This document shows positions 33,155-43,572 of a stretch of DNA of 64,000 nt, piece by piece. This stretch comes from Streptomyces sp. MBT53 (GTDB taxonomy: Bacteria > Actinomycetota > Actinomycetes > Streptomycetales > Streptomycetaceae). The stretch spans positions 1 to 64,000 of the forward strand of contig NZ_JAEQAZ010000027.1 in NCBI RefSeq assembly GCF_016654115.1. Direction: 5' to 3'. Within the stretch, counting starts at the first letter, position 1; each line of letters opens with the position of its first letter. The notes beneath the pieces are model-generated. The model was given only the letters and a program-made list of their open reading frames with translations, was not told the DNA's origin and did no database searches. Both the position numbers and the translations under genes were made by a program.

Positions 33155-34215
33155 GCGGCGCGGAGGTCGAACCGGAGGCGGCCCGCAGTCAACTGGGCGG
33201 CCCGCTGGTCGAGTTGACCGGCGCCCATGTCGTGCACAAGGCGCGCAGCGGTGGTCTGTTCAACCGCGACCGGGTCTACGCCCTGACCGGCGCCGATCTC
33301 ACCATCGCGCCCGGCGAGACGGTCGGCGTGGTCGGCGAGTCCGGCTGCGGCAAGTCGACGCTGGCGAAGGTGTTGGTGGGCGTACAGCGGCCGACGTCCG
33401 GCACGGTGTCGTTCCGGGGCCGTGACCTGTGGTCGATGCCGGACGGCGAACGCCGGGCCGCGGTGGGCACCGGCATCGGCATGATCTTCCAGGACCCGTC
33501 GACCGCGCTGAACCGCCGACTGACGATCCGCCAGATACTGCGGGACCCGCTGGACGTACACGGCCGGGGCGTCCGGGCCCAACGGGAGGAACGGGTAAGG
33601 GAGTTGATGTCCCTGGTCGGCCTCCCGCGCGCGCTCGCGGACGGCCTGCCCGGGCAGCTGTCGGGCGGTCAGCGCCAACGGGTCGCGATCGCGCGGGCGT
33701 TGGCGCTGGACCCCGACCTGGTGGTGGCCGACGAGCCCACCAGCGCCCTGGACGTCTCGGTCCGCGCCCAGATCCTGAATCTCCTGCTGGACCTGAAGGA
33801 ACGGCTGGGCCTGGCACTGGTGTTCGTGTCCCACGACATCCAGACGGTACGGCGGATGAGCGACCGCGTGATCACCATGTACCTGGGCCGGATCGTCGAG
33901 GAGACCCCGGCCGACCAGGTGACCGACCGGGCGAGGCACCCGTACACCCGGGCCCTGTTCTCGGCGACGCCGGGCCTGCTCCACCCCATCGACCCGATTC
34001 CGCTGGTCGGCCCGGTGCCGTCGGCGACCCGTCCGCCGAGCGGGTGCCCGTTCCGGACCCGCTGCTGGAAGTCCGACAACGTGTGCGCATCCGCCATGCC
34101 GGACTTTTCGCCCGCGTCGACGCCGGGACATCGCTACCGCTGCCACCATCCTGTGGAGGAGGACCTGACCACCCGCGACCTCGTTCGCCAAAGCCGCCCC
34201 ATGGAGCCTTCATGA
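33151..34215 (+). CDS. ABC transporter ATP-binding protein, OppF/DppF type
   Basis: The 354-residue second ATPase of the importer has Walker A GESGCGKST, signature LSGGQRQRVAIARALAL and Walker B LVVADEPTSALDV. The oligopeptide-type C-terminal Cys motif is in GCPFRTRCWKSDNVC, which in homologues binds an iron-sulfur cluster. It would pair with the ATPase domain of the fused protein. The start overlaps the previous stop and its own stop overlaps the ATG of the aldolase gene, so all of them belong to one operon. Confidence 0.92.
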   Translation: MSGAEVEPEAARSQLGGPLVELTGAHVVHKARSGGLFNRDRVYALTGADLTIAPGETVGVVGESGCGKSTLAKVLVGVQRPTSGTVSFRGRDLWSMPDGERRAAVGTGIGMIFQDPSTALNRRLTIRQILRDPLDVHGRGVRAQREERVRELMSLVGLPRALADGLPGQLSGGQRQRVAIARALALDPDLVVADEPTSALDVSVRAQILNLLLDLKERLGLALVFVSHDIQTVRRMSDRVITMYLGRIVEETPADQVTDRARHPYTRALFSATPGLLHPIDPIPLVGPVPSATRPPSGCPFRTRCWKSDNVCASAMPDFSPASTPGHRYRCHHPVEEDLTTRDLVRQSRPMEPS

Positions 34216-35147
34216 CCTTCCCCGCCCCGCTGACCGGTGTCGTACCGCCCGTCTGCACGCCCATGACACCGGACCGCGAGGTGGACGTACGTTCACTGCT
34301 CAGGCTCGTCGACCACCTGGTCGGGGCCGGGGTGCATGGACTGTTCCTGCTCGGCTCGACCTCGGAGGCGGCGTATCTGACGGACCGGCAGCGCAGGTAT
34401 GTCGTCGAGGCGGTGGTGGCCCACGTGGGCGGCCAACTCCCGGTACTGGCAGGCGCGATCGACATGACGACCCCGCGAGTCCTTGACCACGTGGCGGCGG
34501 TGACGGACGCGGGCGCGGACGCGGTGGTGGTGACGGCCCCCTTCTACACGCGCACGCACCCGGCGGAGATCGCCCGCCACTACCGTCTGATCGCCGCCGC
34601 GTCACCGGTCCCCGTCGTGGCCTACGACCTCCCCGCCTCCGTCCACACCAAGCTGCCCGCCGACCTCGTCCTCGAACTCGCCGCCGAGGGTGTTCTGGCC
34701 GGCCTCAAGGACTCCAGCGGTGACCTCGGCGGCTTCCGTACGGTCGTGATGGGCACCCGCAGCCGCCCCGACATCACCGGTTTCAGCGTGCTGACCGGTT
34801 CCGAACTGTTCGTCGACTCCGCGCTGGCACTGGGGGCGGACGGGGCGGTGCCCGGTCTCGCCAACGTCGATCCGCACGGATACGTCCGCCTGAACGCGCT
34901 GTGCCGGGCCGGAGACTGGTCGCGTGCGCGGGCCGAACAGGAGCGGCTGTGCGGGTTGTTCGGGCTGGTGGGTGCCGGTGACCCGGCGCGGATGGGCGGC
35001 AGCTCGTCGGCCCTCGGGGCGTTCAAGGCGGCACTGCACCTGCGGGGCGTGATCGACTGCGCGGCGACTGCGGAGCCGCAGGTCGCGTTGTCGGCGGACG
35101 AGGTGGAACGGGTGGGGAAGTTCCTGGCGGCGGCGGGGCTGTTGTGA
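34212..35147 (+). CDS. DapA-superfamily aldolase, probably N-acetylneuraminate lyase type
   Basis: The 311-residue class I aldolase/dehydratase with TIM barrel has a Schiff-base Lys166 in GLKDSSGD, a catalytic Tyr138 in VVAYDLPA and a carboxylate-binding GSTSE at 48-52. Dihydrodipicolinate synthases read GTTGE at that site; a Ser at the second position is common in N-acetylneuraminate lyases. Cleavage of sialic acid to pyruvate and N-acetylmannosamine fits the importer and the secreted sialidase, but other keto-acid sugars are possible. Last gene of the operon, four-base overlap with the ATPase gene. Confidence 0.85.
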   Translation: MTFPAPLTGVVPPVCTPMTPDREVDVRSLLRLVDHLVGAGVHGLFLLGSTSEAAYLTDRQRRYVVEAVVAHVGGQLPVLAGAIDMTTPRVLDHVAAVTDAGADAVVVTAPFYTRTHPAEIARHYRLIAAASPVPVVAYDLPASVHTKLPADLVLELAAEGVLAGLKDSSGDLGGFRTVVMGTRSRPDITGFSVLTGSELFVDSALALGADGAVPGLANVDPHGYVRLNALCRAGDWSRARAEQERLCGLFGLVGAGDPARMGGSSSALGAFKAALHLRGVIDCAATAEPQVALSADEVERVGKFLAAAGLL

Positions 35148-35151
35148 CCGC

Positions 35152-35280
35152 CTGGGGGCTCCGCCCCCAGACCCTCGGCCTATGCCCGCCCACCACCCGT
35201 TTACTGTCTCTTAAAGGGTGACCGTCAAAACGGCCGAGTCGGGTGGGTGGGAAACCGGGGTCTGGGGTCGGAGCCCCCAG
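35152..35280. repeat. long inverted repeat with terminator-like arms
   Basis: A 23-base arm (35152-35174) and its counterpart (35258-35280) are complementary at 22 positions. Each arm is itself a hairpin (CTGGGGGC/GCCCCCAG on the left, CTGGGG/CCCCAG on the right), matching the GGGTCTGGGGGCGGAGCCCC element scattered in Streptomyces intergenic regions. Between them lie further complementary segments (CTCGGCC and GGCCGAG). It ends the convergent aldolase and sialidase transcripts. Confidence 0.65.
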
Positions 35281-35300
35281 GTACCTCGGCTACCTCGGCC

Positions 35301-36488
35301 TCAGCCGAGCTCGGCAATCGGCACCCGCCGGAACTCGATCGTGTCGTACGTCCCCGTCACCCCCGTCTCGTACAACACCCCCACCGTGTCCGCCCCCACC
35401 CGCACCATGTCGGAGTACCCCGCCCGCTGCGGCGACAGGACGAGCGCCTTTGCGAAGGTGGCCCCGGCGTCGCCGCTCCGCCAGATCGCCATGCCCTGGC
35501 GGACGTTGGGGACGGACGGTGCCGAGAACAGCAACGCCCCGTCCGCGCCCGGGAGTTGGAGCACGCTGCCCTCCACCACCGAGACGTCGTCCAACGTGTG
35601 CTGTACCGCGTACGGCCGGTCGAGCGTCTCGCCCCCGTCGCTGGAGTACGTGTCGAGGCGGTTGCCCGGGCTCGTGCCCAGCTGGTCGCGGGAGCTGAAG
35701 TACAGGCGCCCGTCGGGGAGTTCGGCCGCCGAGGACTCGTTCGCGTTGTTGGCCCCGGTGTAGGTGGAGTCCACGAAACCCAGGTGCCAGGTCTCGCCGC
35801 CGTCGTCGCTGTAGAGGTCGTGGCCGCCGTAGTACCTGGCCTCCTGCCCGGTGTCGGTCGAGCCGGGGGGTGGCGCGGCGGAGTGGTTCGCGGGGATCAC
35901 CAGGCGGCCCGCATGCACGCCCCGCGTGAGCGCGACCGCGTGCCCGGGCCCCGTCGCGTACCAGCGCCAGGTCGGGAGTTTCACCTCGCCCGTGATGTCC
36001 CGGGGAGTCGTGAAGGTGCGGCCGTCGTCCCAGCTGCGCTGTACGAAGACGCGGCGGCTCTGTTCGGGCGTGACCTCGCCTCGCATGATCTGGCCCTCGG
36101 TCACGGTTCCGCTGTTGTAGGAGGTGACCAGCACGATCGCGCCGGTGCGGGGGTCGATCACGGGTGCCGGGTTGCCCCGGGTGTCGCCGTCGCCGGCGGC
36201 CACCACGGACAGGGGGCCCCAGGTGCAGCCGCCGTCGGTGGAGCGCCGTAGGACGACGTCGATGTTGCCGGTGTCACCGGCGTCGTTGTGGCGCCCTTCG
36301 GCGAAGGCGAGGACGGTGCCCTGGTCGGTGGTGAGGGTCGCGGGGATGCGGTAGGTGTCGTAGCCGCCGTCCCCCGAGACGTACGGCACGGACGACGTGC
36401 AGCCGGAGCGCGCGGAAGCGTGCCCGGCATAGGCGATCGGAGTGACCAGTACTGCGGCTACGAGAAGCGTGCGGCTCAGGATGGTCAT
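35301..36488 (-). CDS. secreted GH33 exo-sialidase
   Basis: The 395-residue protein has a Sec signal peptide (MTILSRTLLVAAVLVTPIAY, cleavage near residue 27). The sialidase FRIP-like motif is YRIPA with Arg47 of the arginine triad. Bacterial neuraminidase Asp boxes are STDGGCTW, SWDDGRTF, SDDGGETW, SSDGGETL and SGDAGATF. Glu in NESSAAELPDG is the likely triad-activating residue. It releases terminal sialic acid from glycans outside the cell, feeding the importer and aldolase encoded on the opposite strand. It lies 49 bases after a response-regulator gene, so it may be read through from that operon. Confidence 0.92.
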   Translation of the reverse strand: MTILSRTLLVAAVLVTPIAYAGHASARSGCTSSVPYVSGDGGYDTYRIPATLTTDQGTVLAFAEGRHNDAGDTGNIDVVLRRSTDGGCTWGPLSVVAAGDGDTRGNPAPVIDPRTGAIVLVTSYNSGTVTEGQIMRGEVTPEQSRRVFVQRSWDDGRTFTTPRDITGEVKLPTWRWYATGPGHAVALTRGVHAGRLVIPANHSAAPPPGSTDTGQEARYYGGHDLYSDDGGETWHLGFVDSTYTGANNANESSAAELPDGRLYFSSRDQLGTSPGNRLDTYSSDGGETLDRPYAVQHTLDDVSVVEGSVLQLPGADGALLFSAPSVPNVRQGMAIWRSGDAGATFAKALVLSPQRAGYSDMVRVGADTVGVLYETGVTGTYDTIEFRRVPIAELG

Positions 36489-36537
36489 CGCGCTCCCTTG
36501 CGGAGGTCGCCCTCGCGGGACGACGCCGACCTGTCCG

Positions 36538-37203
36538 TCACAGCCTCCCCGGTGTCACCATCCCGGACTCGTACGCCACGATCACCAGCTGGGCCCGGTC
36601 CCGCGCCCCGAGTTTGCCCATGATGCGGCTGACGTGCGTCTTCGCGGTGAGCGGACTCAGGCCCAACGCTTCGGCCACCTCGGTGTTGTTGAGGCCGCGG
36701 GCGACCAGGGCGAGCACTCCGCGTTCCCGTGCGGAGAGGCATTCGGGGCCACCGGTGGCGGGTACGACCGGGCTGCGCAGGAAGCGGGAGATGAGCCGGG
36801 CGGTCGGACCTGGCGACAGAAGCGCCTCTCCGGCGGCCACCGTGCGGATCGCGTCGAGGAGTTCGGCCGGACGGGTGTCCTTGACCAGGAATCCGGAGGC
36901 GCCGGCGCGCAGCGCCTCCACCACGTTCTCGTCGGTGTCGTAGGTGGTGAGGACGAGAACCCTGACCCCGGCGAGGTCCTCGTCGGCCGCGATGAGACGG
37001 GTGGCCTCGATGCCGTCGAGGTCGGGCATGCGGATGTCCATGAGGACGAGGTCGGCGCGTGACGTGCGGGCCAGCGCCACGGCCTCACGGCCGGTGGCGG
37101 CCTGTCCTACGACCTCCATGTCCCGCGCCGACTCGACGAGCATGGCGAACGCGGCCCGTACGAGGGTCTGGTCGTCGGCGAGGAGTACGCGGATGGCGGT
37201 CAC
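36538..37203 (-). CDS. NarL/LuxR-family response regulator
   Basis: The 221-residue protein has a receiver domain with Asp56 in DLVLMDIRMPDLDG and Lys in GFLVKDTR, and a C-terminal LuxR helix-turn-helix (LSARERGVLALVARGLNNTEVAEAL). Its GTG start overlaps the kinase stop by four bases. The kinase-regulator pair follows an MMPL transporter gene and precedes the sialidase on the same strand, so both are candidate targets. Confidence 0.92.
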   Translation of the reverse strand: MTAIRVLLADDQTLVRAAFAMLVESARDMEVVGQAATGREAVALARTSRADLVLMDIRMPDLDGIEATRLIAADEDLAGVRVLVLTTYDTDENVVEALRAGASGFLVKDTRPAELLDAIRTVAAGEALLSPGPTARLISRFLRSPVVPATGGPECLSARERGVLALVARGLNNTEVAEALGLSPLTAKTHVSRIMGKLGARDRAQLVIVAYESGMVTPGRL

Positions 37204-38372
37204 CTCATCCCCTCCTCGCCGTGCGTGTGCAGCGGGAGTACGGCGTTCACGTGGAAGCCCCTTGAGTCGAGTGGTCCGGCGGTCAGCGTGCCGCCGACAC
37301 TGCGGACCCGTTCGCGCATGCCGACCAGTCCGAAGCCGGGCGGGGCGGCGCCGCTGCCGAGTCCGTCGTCCGTGACGTCCACGTGCAGGGCGCCGTCGCG
37401 TTCGCGCACGCCGACCCGCACGGTGAGGTCGGCGCGCCCGCCGTGCCGTACCGCGTTGGTGAGCGCCTCCTGGACTATCCGGTAGGCGGCGGCGCCGACG
37501 GCGGCCGGGACGGTGTCGGCGCGCACCGCGAGTTCGACCTTCGCGCCCGCGCCCCGGGCCGTGGCGGCGAGGTCGGGCAGTCCGTCGAGGCCGGGGAGCG
37601 GACCGCGTTCGTCGGGCGGGCCGTCGTCCCGGAGTACCTCCAGGGTGGTGCGGAGTTCGCCGCGTGCCGCCCGGCAGGTGTCCGCGATGTCGTCGAGGGC
37701 CTGGGCGACGGCGGCCCGGTCGAGGCGGTCGGGGTCCTCGGTGAGTACGTGCGCGGCCACCGATGTCCGCACGCCGATGAGGGTGATGCTGTGCGCGAGC
37801 AGGTCGTGCAGATCGCGGGCGATGCGCAGGCGTTCCTCCGCGACGCGGCGGCGGGCCTCCTCCTCGCGGGTGCGTTCGGCACGTTCCGCGCGTTCGAGGG
37901 CGGTCGCGGTGAGTTGACGGTGGACGCGGAGGTAGCCGCCGAGGACCAGCATGGAGACGACCCAGCCGGCGATCTGGAAGCTCTCGGCGACCCCGGCCAT
38001 GCCGTCGCCGACCTTCAGCGCCAGCATCAGCCCGATGACCGAGCAGCCGACGACCACCGTACGCCGGACGCTGCCGGTGGCCGCCACCGTGTAGAGCAGC
38101 ACCATGGAGGCGCCGGTCGGCGCGGAGTGGTTGTAGTTCTGCTCGTGGAAGGTCGCGATCAGCGGGATCATCACGCACAGCGCCACCAGCGGGGCGCGGC
38201 GCCGCCAGGCCAGCGGGACGTGCAGGGCGAGCAGCAGGGTCCAGCCGAGCGCGTCCGGCCGCCGTCCGCTGCCGAAGCTGACGGCGACGATCGACGCGAG
38301 CACGGCGAGACCGGCGGCGAGGAGCGCGTCCTGCCGCCGGACGCTCATCGTGATGGCCCGCACGGGGTTCAT
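37200..38372 (-). CDS. DesK/NarX-type sensor histidine kinase
   Basis: The 390-residue kinase has four to six N-terminal membrane helices (up to about residue 150), a HisKA_3 domain with the phosphoacceptor His in RIARDLHDLLAHSITLIG, and an HATPase domain (EALTNAVRHGG, VTDDGLG, GFGLVGMRERV). No periplasmic sensor domain is visible. Cognate kinase of the adjacent regulator; 25 bases separate it from the MMPL gene, suggesting one operon. ATG 38348 is an alternative start. Confidence 0.9.
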   Translation of the reverse strand: MNPVRAITMSVRRQDALLAAGLAVLASIVAVSFGSGRRPDALGWTLLLALHVPLAWRRRAPLVALCVMIPLIATFHEQNYNHSAPTGASMVLLYTVAATGSVRRTVVVGCSVIGLMLALKVGDGMAGVAESFQIAGWVVSMLVLGGYLRVHRQLTATALERAERAERTREEEARRRVAEERLRIARDLHDLLAHSITLIGVRTSVAAHVLTEDPDRLDRAAVAQALDDIADTCRAARGELRTTLEVLRDDGPPDERGPLPGLDGLPDLAATARGAGAKVELAVRADTVPAAVGAAAYRIVQEALTNAVRHGGRADLTVRVGVRERDGALHVDVTDDGLGSGAAPPGFGLVGMRERVRSVGGTLTAGPLDSRGFHVNAVLPLHTHGEEGMR

Positions 38373-38397
38373 CTTCCGTCAGCCGGACGTGCGGCCC

Positions 38398-40470
38398 TCA
38401 CACCGGCTCCGGCTGCCGCTCGGGCCGTACGGCCTCGGGCTCCCGGGACAGCCGCCCCGGCCACCACACCTTCCGCCCCAGCAGCACGCTCGCGCTGGTC
38501 ACCAGATACGTCCGCACGAGGAAGGTGTCCAGCAGCACGCCCACCGCGATCACGAAGCCCAGCTCGACGAGTTGCACCAACCCCATGTTCGTCAGCACCG
38601 CGAAGGTCGCGGCCAGGACCAGCCCGGCGGAGGCGATGACCCCGCCCGTCGTCCGCAGGGCGGTCAGCGCGGCGGCCACCGGTTCGGCGCCCCCCGTCGA
38701 CTCCTCCCGCATCCGGTGCATGAGGAAGATGCCGTAGTCGACGCCCAACGCGACCAGGAAGACGAAGGAGAGCAGTCCCAGCCCCGGGTCGGTCCCCTGG
38801 AATCCGAACAGCGGGCCGAACACCAGCCCGCCGATGCCGAGTGCCGCGCCCCAGACCGCGATCACGGCGGCCACCAGCATCAGCGGCGCGACCAGCGACC
38901 GCAGCAGGACGATCAGGATCAGCAGCACGGACGCGAGGACGATCGGCACGACGACCAGCCGGTCCCGCGCGTTGGTGTCCCGCAGGTCGATCTGCTGGGC
39001 GCTCGGCCCGCCGACGTAGGAGCCCTTGAGCGTGTGCCGCAGGTCGGTGATGGTGCGGGTCTCGGCCGCTGATTGCGGAGCGTCCACGGCCGTGACGGAT
39101 ATCTCCGTCCAGCCGTGTCCGCTACGGCCCTGCTGGGCGCCCGCGACACCCTGAGTGCCCCGGATCGTGGCCAGGGTCGCGTCGGCGCGGGCGGCCGGGG
39201 TGACGACGTCGATGGGCTGTGCGGAGCGTTCGGGGTAGGCCTCGGCGAGGGTGCGCATCGCGGTGACGGAGTCGGGGCGGTCGACGAAGGTGTCGTCCTG
39301 TTTGAGGGAGCCGGGGAGGTTCAGGACGCCCAGGGCGAGTGCGCCGAGCAGGACGGCACCGCCGGTGAGGACGAGGAGGGGCCGGCGTCCGGCGGAGCTG
39401 CCCATCGCGGTGAACAGCGAGCGGCGGGCCTTGGGTGTGGAGCCGTAGGCGGGGACGAGCGGCCAGAACACGCGGCGGCCGAGGAGGACGAGGAGCGCGG
39501 GCAGCAGGGTGAGCATCGCGACGAGTGCGGACAGGACCCCGACCGTGCCCAACGAGCCCATTCCGCGGCTGGAGTTGAGGTCGGCGGCGAGCAGGCAGAG
39601 CAGTCCGGCGGCGACCGTGCCGGAGGAGGCGAGCACGGCGGGCCCGCAGCCGCGCAGGGCGGCGCGCATCGCGTCGTAGGGGCGCTCGACGCGTCGTAGT
39701 TCCTCGCGGTAGCGGGAGACGAGGAGCAGGGCGTAGTCGGTGCCGGCGCCGAAGGCGAGGATGGTCATGATGCCGGTGCTCTGGCCCGAAATGGTGGTCC
39801 CGAAGGCCTGGTTGAGGCCGTAGGCGACCCCCGTGGACAGGAAGTCGCCGACTCCGGCGACCGCGAGCGGGACGAGCCACAGGACGGGGCTGCGGTAGAT
39901 CAGGATCAGCAGGACGGCGACCACCGCGACGGTCGTGTAGAGCAGGGGTCCGCCGAGCGAGTCGAAGACCTTGCCCGCGTCGGTGGCCAGTGCGCCGGGG
40001 CCGCCGACCTCGACCGTCAACCCGGCCTTGTCCTGGGCGACTTGGCGTATGTCGTCGACGAGGGCGGTGCGCTTCTTCTCGTCGGTGCCGGGCCAGTTGC
40101 TGGTGACCGGGTACATGAGGGTGGTGCCGTCGGCGGACGGGACGCCGTGGGGTGTGGCGGACAGCGGGTGCAATGTGCTGATCCGCGCGAGTTGTTGGGC
40201 CGCCGTGGTCCTGTCGGCGGCGGTGAGTCCGCTGTCCCGGTGGTAGACGAGGACCAGCTCGGTGGTCTGGCCGCCGGGCAACTGCTCCTGGATCTTGGCC
40301 ACTTGGGTGGAGTCCGCGCTCGCGGGCAGATAGTCGGTCACCCGGTCGTGCTGCACCTCACCGAGCTTCGACGCGAACGGCGAGGCCAGCGCGAGCACGC
40401 CGATCCAGAGCGCGAGCACCACCCAGGGGATGGCTCGTCGCCTTGTGCTGTTCCTCTGTTCGGCCCCCAT
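38398..40470 (-). CDS. MMPL/RND-family membrane transporter
   Basis: The 690-residue protein has the duplicated RND architecture: one N-terminal helix (AIPWVVLALWIGVLALASPFA), a large outer domain, five clustered helices including FGAGTDYALLLVSRYREELRR, then a second outer domain and a second cluster including VALGVDYGIFLMHRMREE. The two GTDYALLL/GVDYGIFL motifs are the family signature and hold the proton-relay Asp. Such proteins export lipids or drugs. GGGAGGGGACC precedes ATG 40470; 40551 is a weaker start. Confidence 0.92.
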   Translation of the reverse strand: MGAEQRNSTRRRAIPWVVLALWIGVLALASPFASKLGEVQHDRVTDYLPASADSTQVAKIQEQLPGGQTTELVLVYHRDSGLTAADRTTAAQQLARISTLHPLSATPHGVPSADGTTLMYPVTSNWPGTDEKKRTALVDDIRQVAQDKAGLTVEVGGPGALATDAGKVFDSLGGPLLYTTVAVVAVLLILIYRSPVLWLVPLAVAGVGDFLSTGVAYGLNQAFGTTISGQSTGIMTILAFGAGTDYALLLVSRYREELRRVERPYDAMRAALRGCGPAVLASSGTVAAGLLCLLAADLNSSRGMGSLGTVGVLSALVAMLTLLPALLVLLGRRVFWPLVPAYGSTPKARRSLFTAMGSSAGRRPLLVLTGGAVLLGALALGVLNLPGSLKQDDTFVDRPDSVTAMRTLAEAYPERSAQPIDVVTPAARADATLATIRGTQGVAGAQQGRSGHGWTEISVTAVDAPQSAAETRTITDLRHTLKGSYVGGPSAQQIDLRDTNARDRLVVVPIVLASVLLILIVLLRSLVAPLMLVAAVIAVWGAALGIGGLVFGPLFGFQGTDPGLGLLSFVFLVALGVDYGIFLMHRMREESTGGAEPVAAALTALRTTGGVIASAGLVLAATFAVLTNMGLVQLVELGFVIAVGVLLDTFLVRTYLVTSASVLLGRKVWWPGRLSREPEAVRPERQPEPV

Positions 40471-40631
40471 GAACGGGTCCCCTCCCGGCGCGGCGCGGAT
40501 GTCTGGTTGCGATCTCCAGACTTCCGGAGCGGGACGGTTGAGTCGTCGCACGGGAGGGCGAGTTCCGGCGTACTGCCGGGGGTGGCCGGGGCGGCCGTAT
40601 TACTCCCCGGGGAGTAGCGGGCGGGTCGGGG

Positions 40632-41336
40632 TCACGACGGCGTACGCGCCGCCGCCAGCAACCTGGTCACGTCGTCCGAGCAGATGGTGAGGGCCGCGCC
40701 CACCGTGGCGAGGGCGTCTCGTTCCGCCGGTGTGTAGGGGCCATCCGCCAGCGCGATGCGGGCGCCCTGGAGCAGGATCGATTCGCGGCCCGCCGGGGCG
40801 AGGTGCGGGGCGAGCGGGTCGAGGGCCTCGTGGAGCTCTATGGCGAGGCCCGCGCCGCTGGGTTCGCCGAAGACGCGGCCCGTGTCGGCGGCCAGGGCCT
40901 CGACGAGGGCGCCGAGCTGGTCCTCGGTGCAGTCCTGGAAGCCGGCGGCGCGCACGGTGCCCGCGGCGGCCTCCAGGGACGTACGGGCGCAGGTGCCGCC
41001 CGCCGCGAGGACGGCGAGGGCGACCGTGTGGACGGCGTCGCGGAGCATCGCGGAGAAGCGGCTCGTGGTGGGGTGGTCGAGGACGTCGGTGCCGTAGTGG
41101 CCCTGGCAGGCGGCGCACTCGACGACCGGGCCGGTGTCGCCGCGCGGCAGCACCGGCATGCCGAGCAGGGTGAAGCGGCGGCGCCCGGTGAGCCGCTGGT
41201 AGTTGCGGTCGCCCCCGCAGCCGGGGCAGAAGAACTCGCCGTCTCCGACGCTGGTCCACGCGGTACGGATGCCCAGCACGCGCGCTACACGGCCCTCATG
41301 GACAACTCGGCCGTTTCGTCCCCGTTCTGGCAGCAC
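40632..41336 (-). CDS. TerB-family protein with zinc ribbon
   Basis: The 234-residue protein starts at GTG 41336 with GGAGG six bases upstream. A zinc ribbon is formed by FFCPGCGGDRNY and VVECAACQGHYG (two CxxC pairs) in the N-terminal third. An alpha-helical C-terminal domain follows with ILLQGARIALADGPYTPAER and TICSDDVTRLL, the acidic-helix pattern of TerB tellurite-resistance-like proteins. Members are thought to act as stress-linked metal- or protein-binding modules; the true function here is unknown. Confidence 0.8.
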   Translation of the reverse strand: MLPERGRNGRVVHEGRVARVLGIRTAWTSVGDGEFFCPGCGGDRNYQRLTGRRRFTLLGMPVLPRGDTGPVVECAACQGHYGTDVLDHPTTSRFSAMLRDAVHTVALAVLAAGGTCARTSLEAAAGTVRAAGFQDCTEDQLGALVEALAADTGRVFGEPSGAGLAIELHEALDPLAPHLAPAGRESILLQGARIALADGPYTPAERDALATVGAALTICSDDVTRLLAAARTPS

Positions 41337-41464
41337 GTCGCACCTCCGTAACGCCGCGGCAACATCGCCGCGCTGGCGTGATGTTAGCCACATTGTTGAG
41401 CTGGAGTCAGTACCCAGGACGAGACCTGCTCGTGACCTGCACATCGATTGGCCGGGAAACGACG

Positions 41465-41499
41465 GGGCCCCGCCCGCCGGAGAGCGGCGTGCGGGGCCC
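41465..41499. terminator. hairpin downstream of leuA
   Basis: GGGCCCCGC (41465-41473) pairs with GCGGGGCCC (41491-41499) around a G/C-rich inner part. It lies 34 bases past the leuA stop, on the spacer towards the TerB-like gene, and has no T-tract. Confidence 0.75.
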
Positions 41500-41532
41500 T
41501 TGAGCGACGGGTAAACCGCCGGTCAGGATGGT

Positions 41533-43404
<1,872 letters not shown>

Positions 43405-43572
43405 TCAGCAGAGTAGCCGAGTCGTACGCCGTGCGGGGGGCCGTATCACTATGCGGGACATCCCCGGCCGTATACCACTCTCTGCTACGAGACTGTGATG
43501 ATTGTCCCCGTATTTCACCAATCATGGTTGCCGGTAGTGACAGCGGCATAACTCAGTGCCAAGGTGCCGGGC

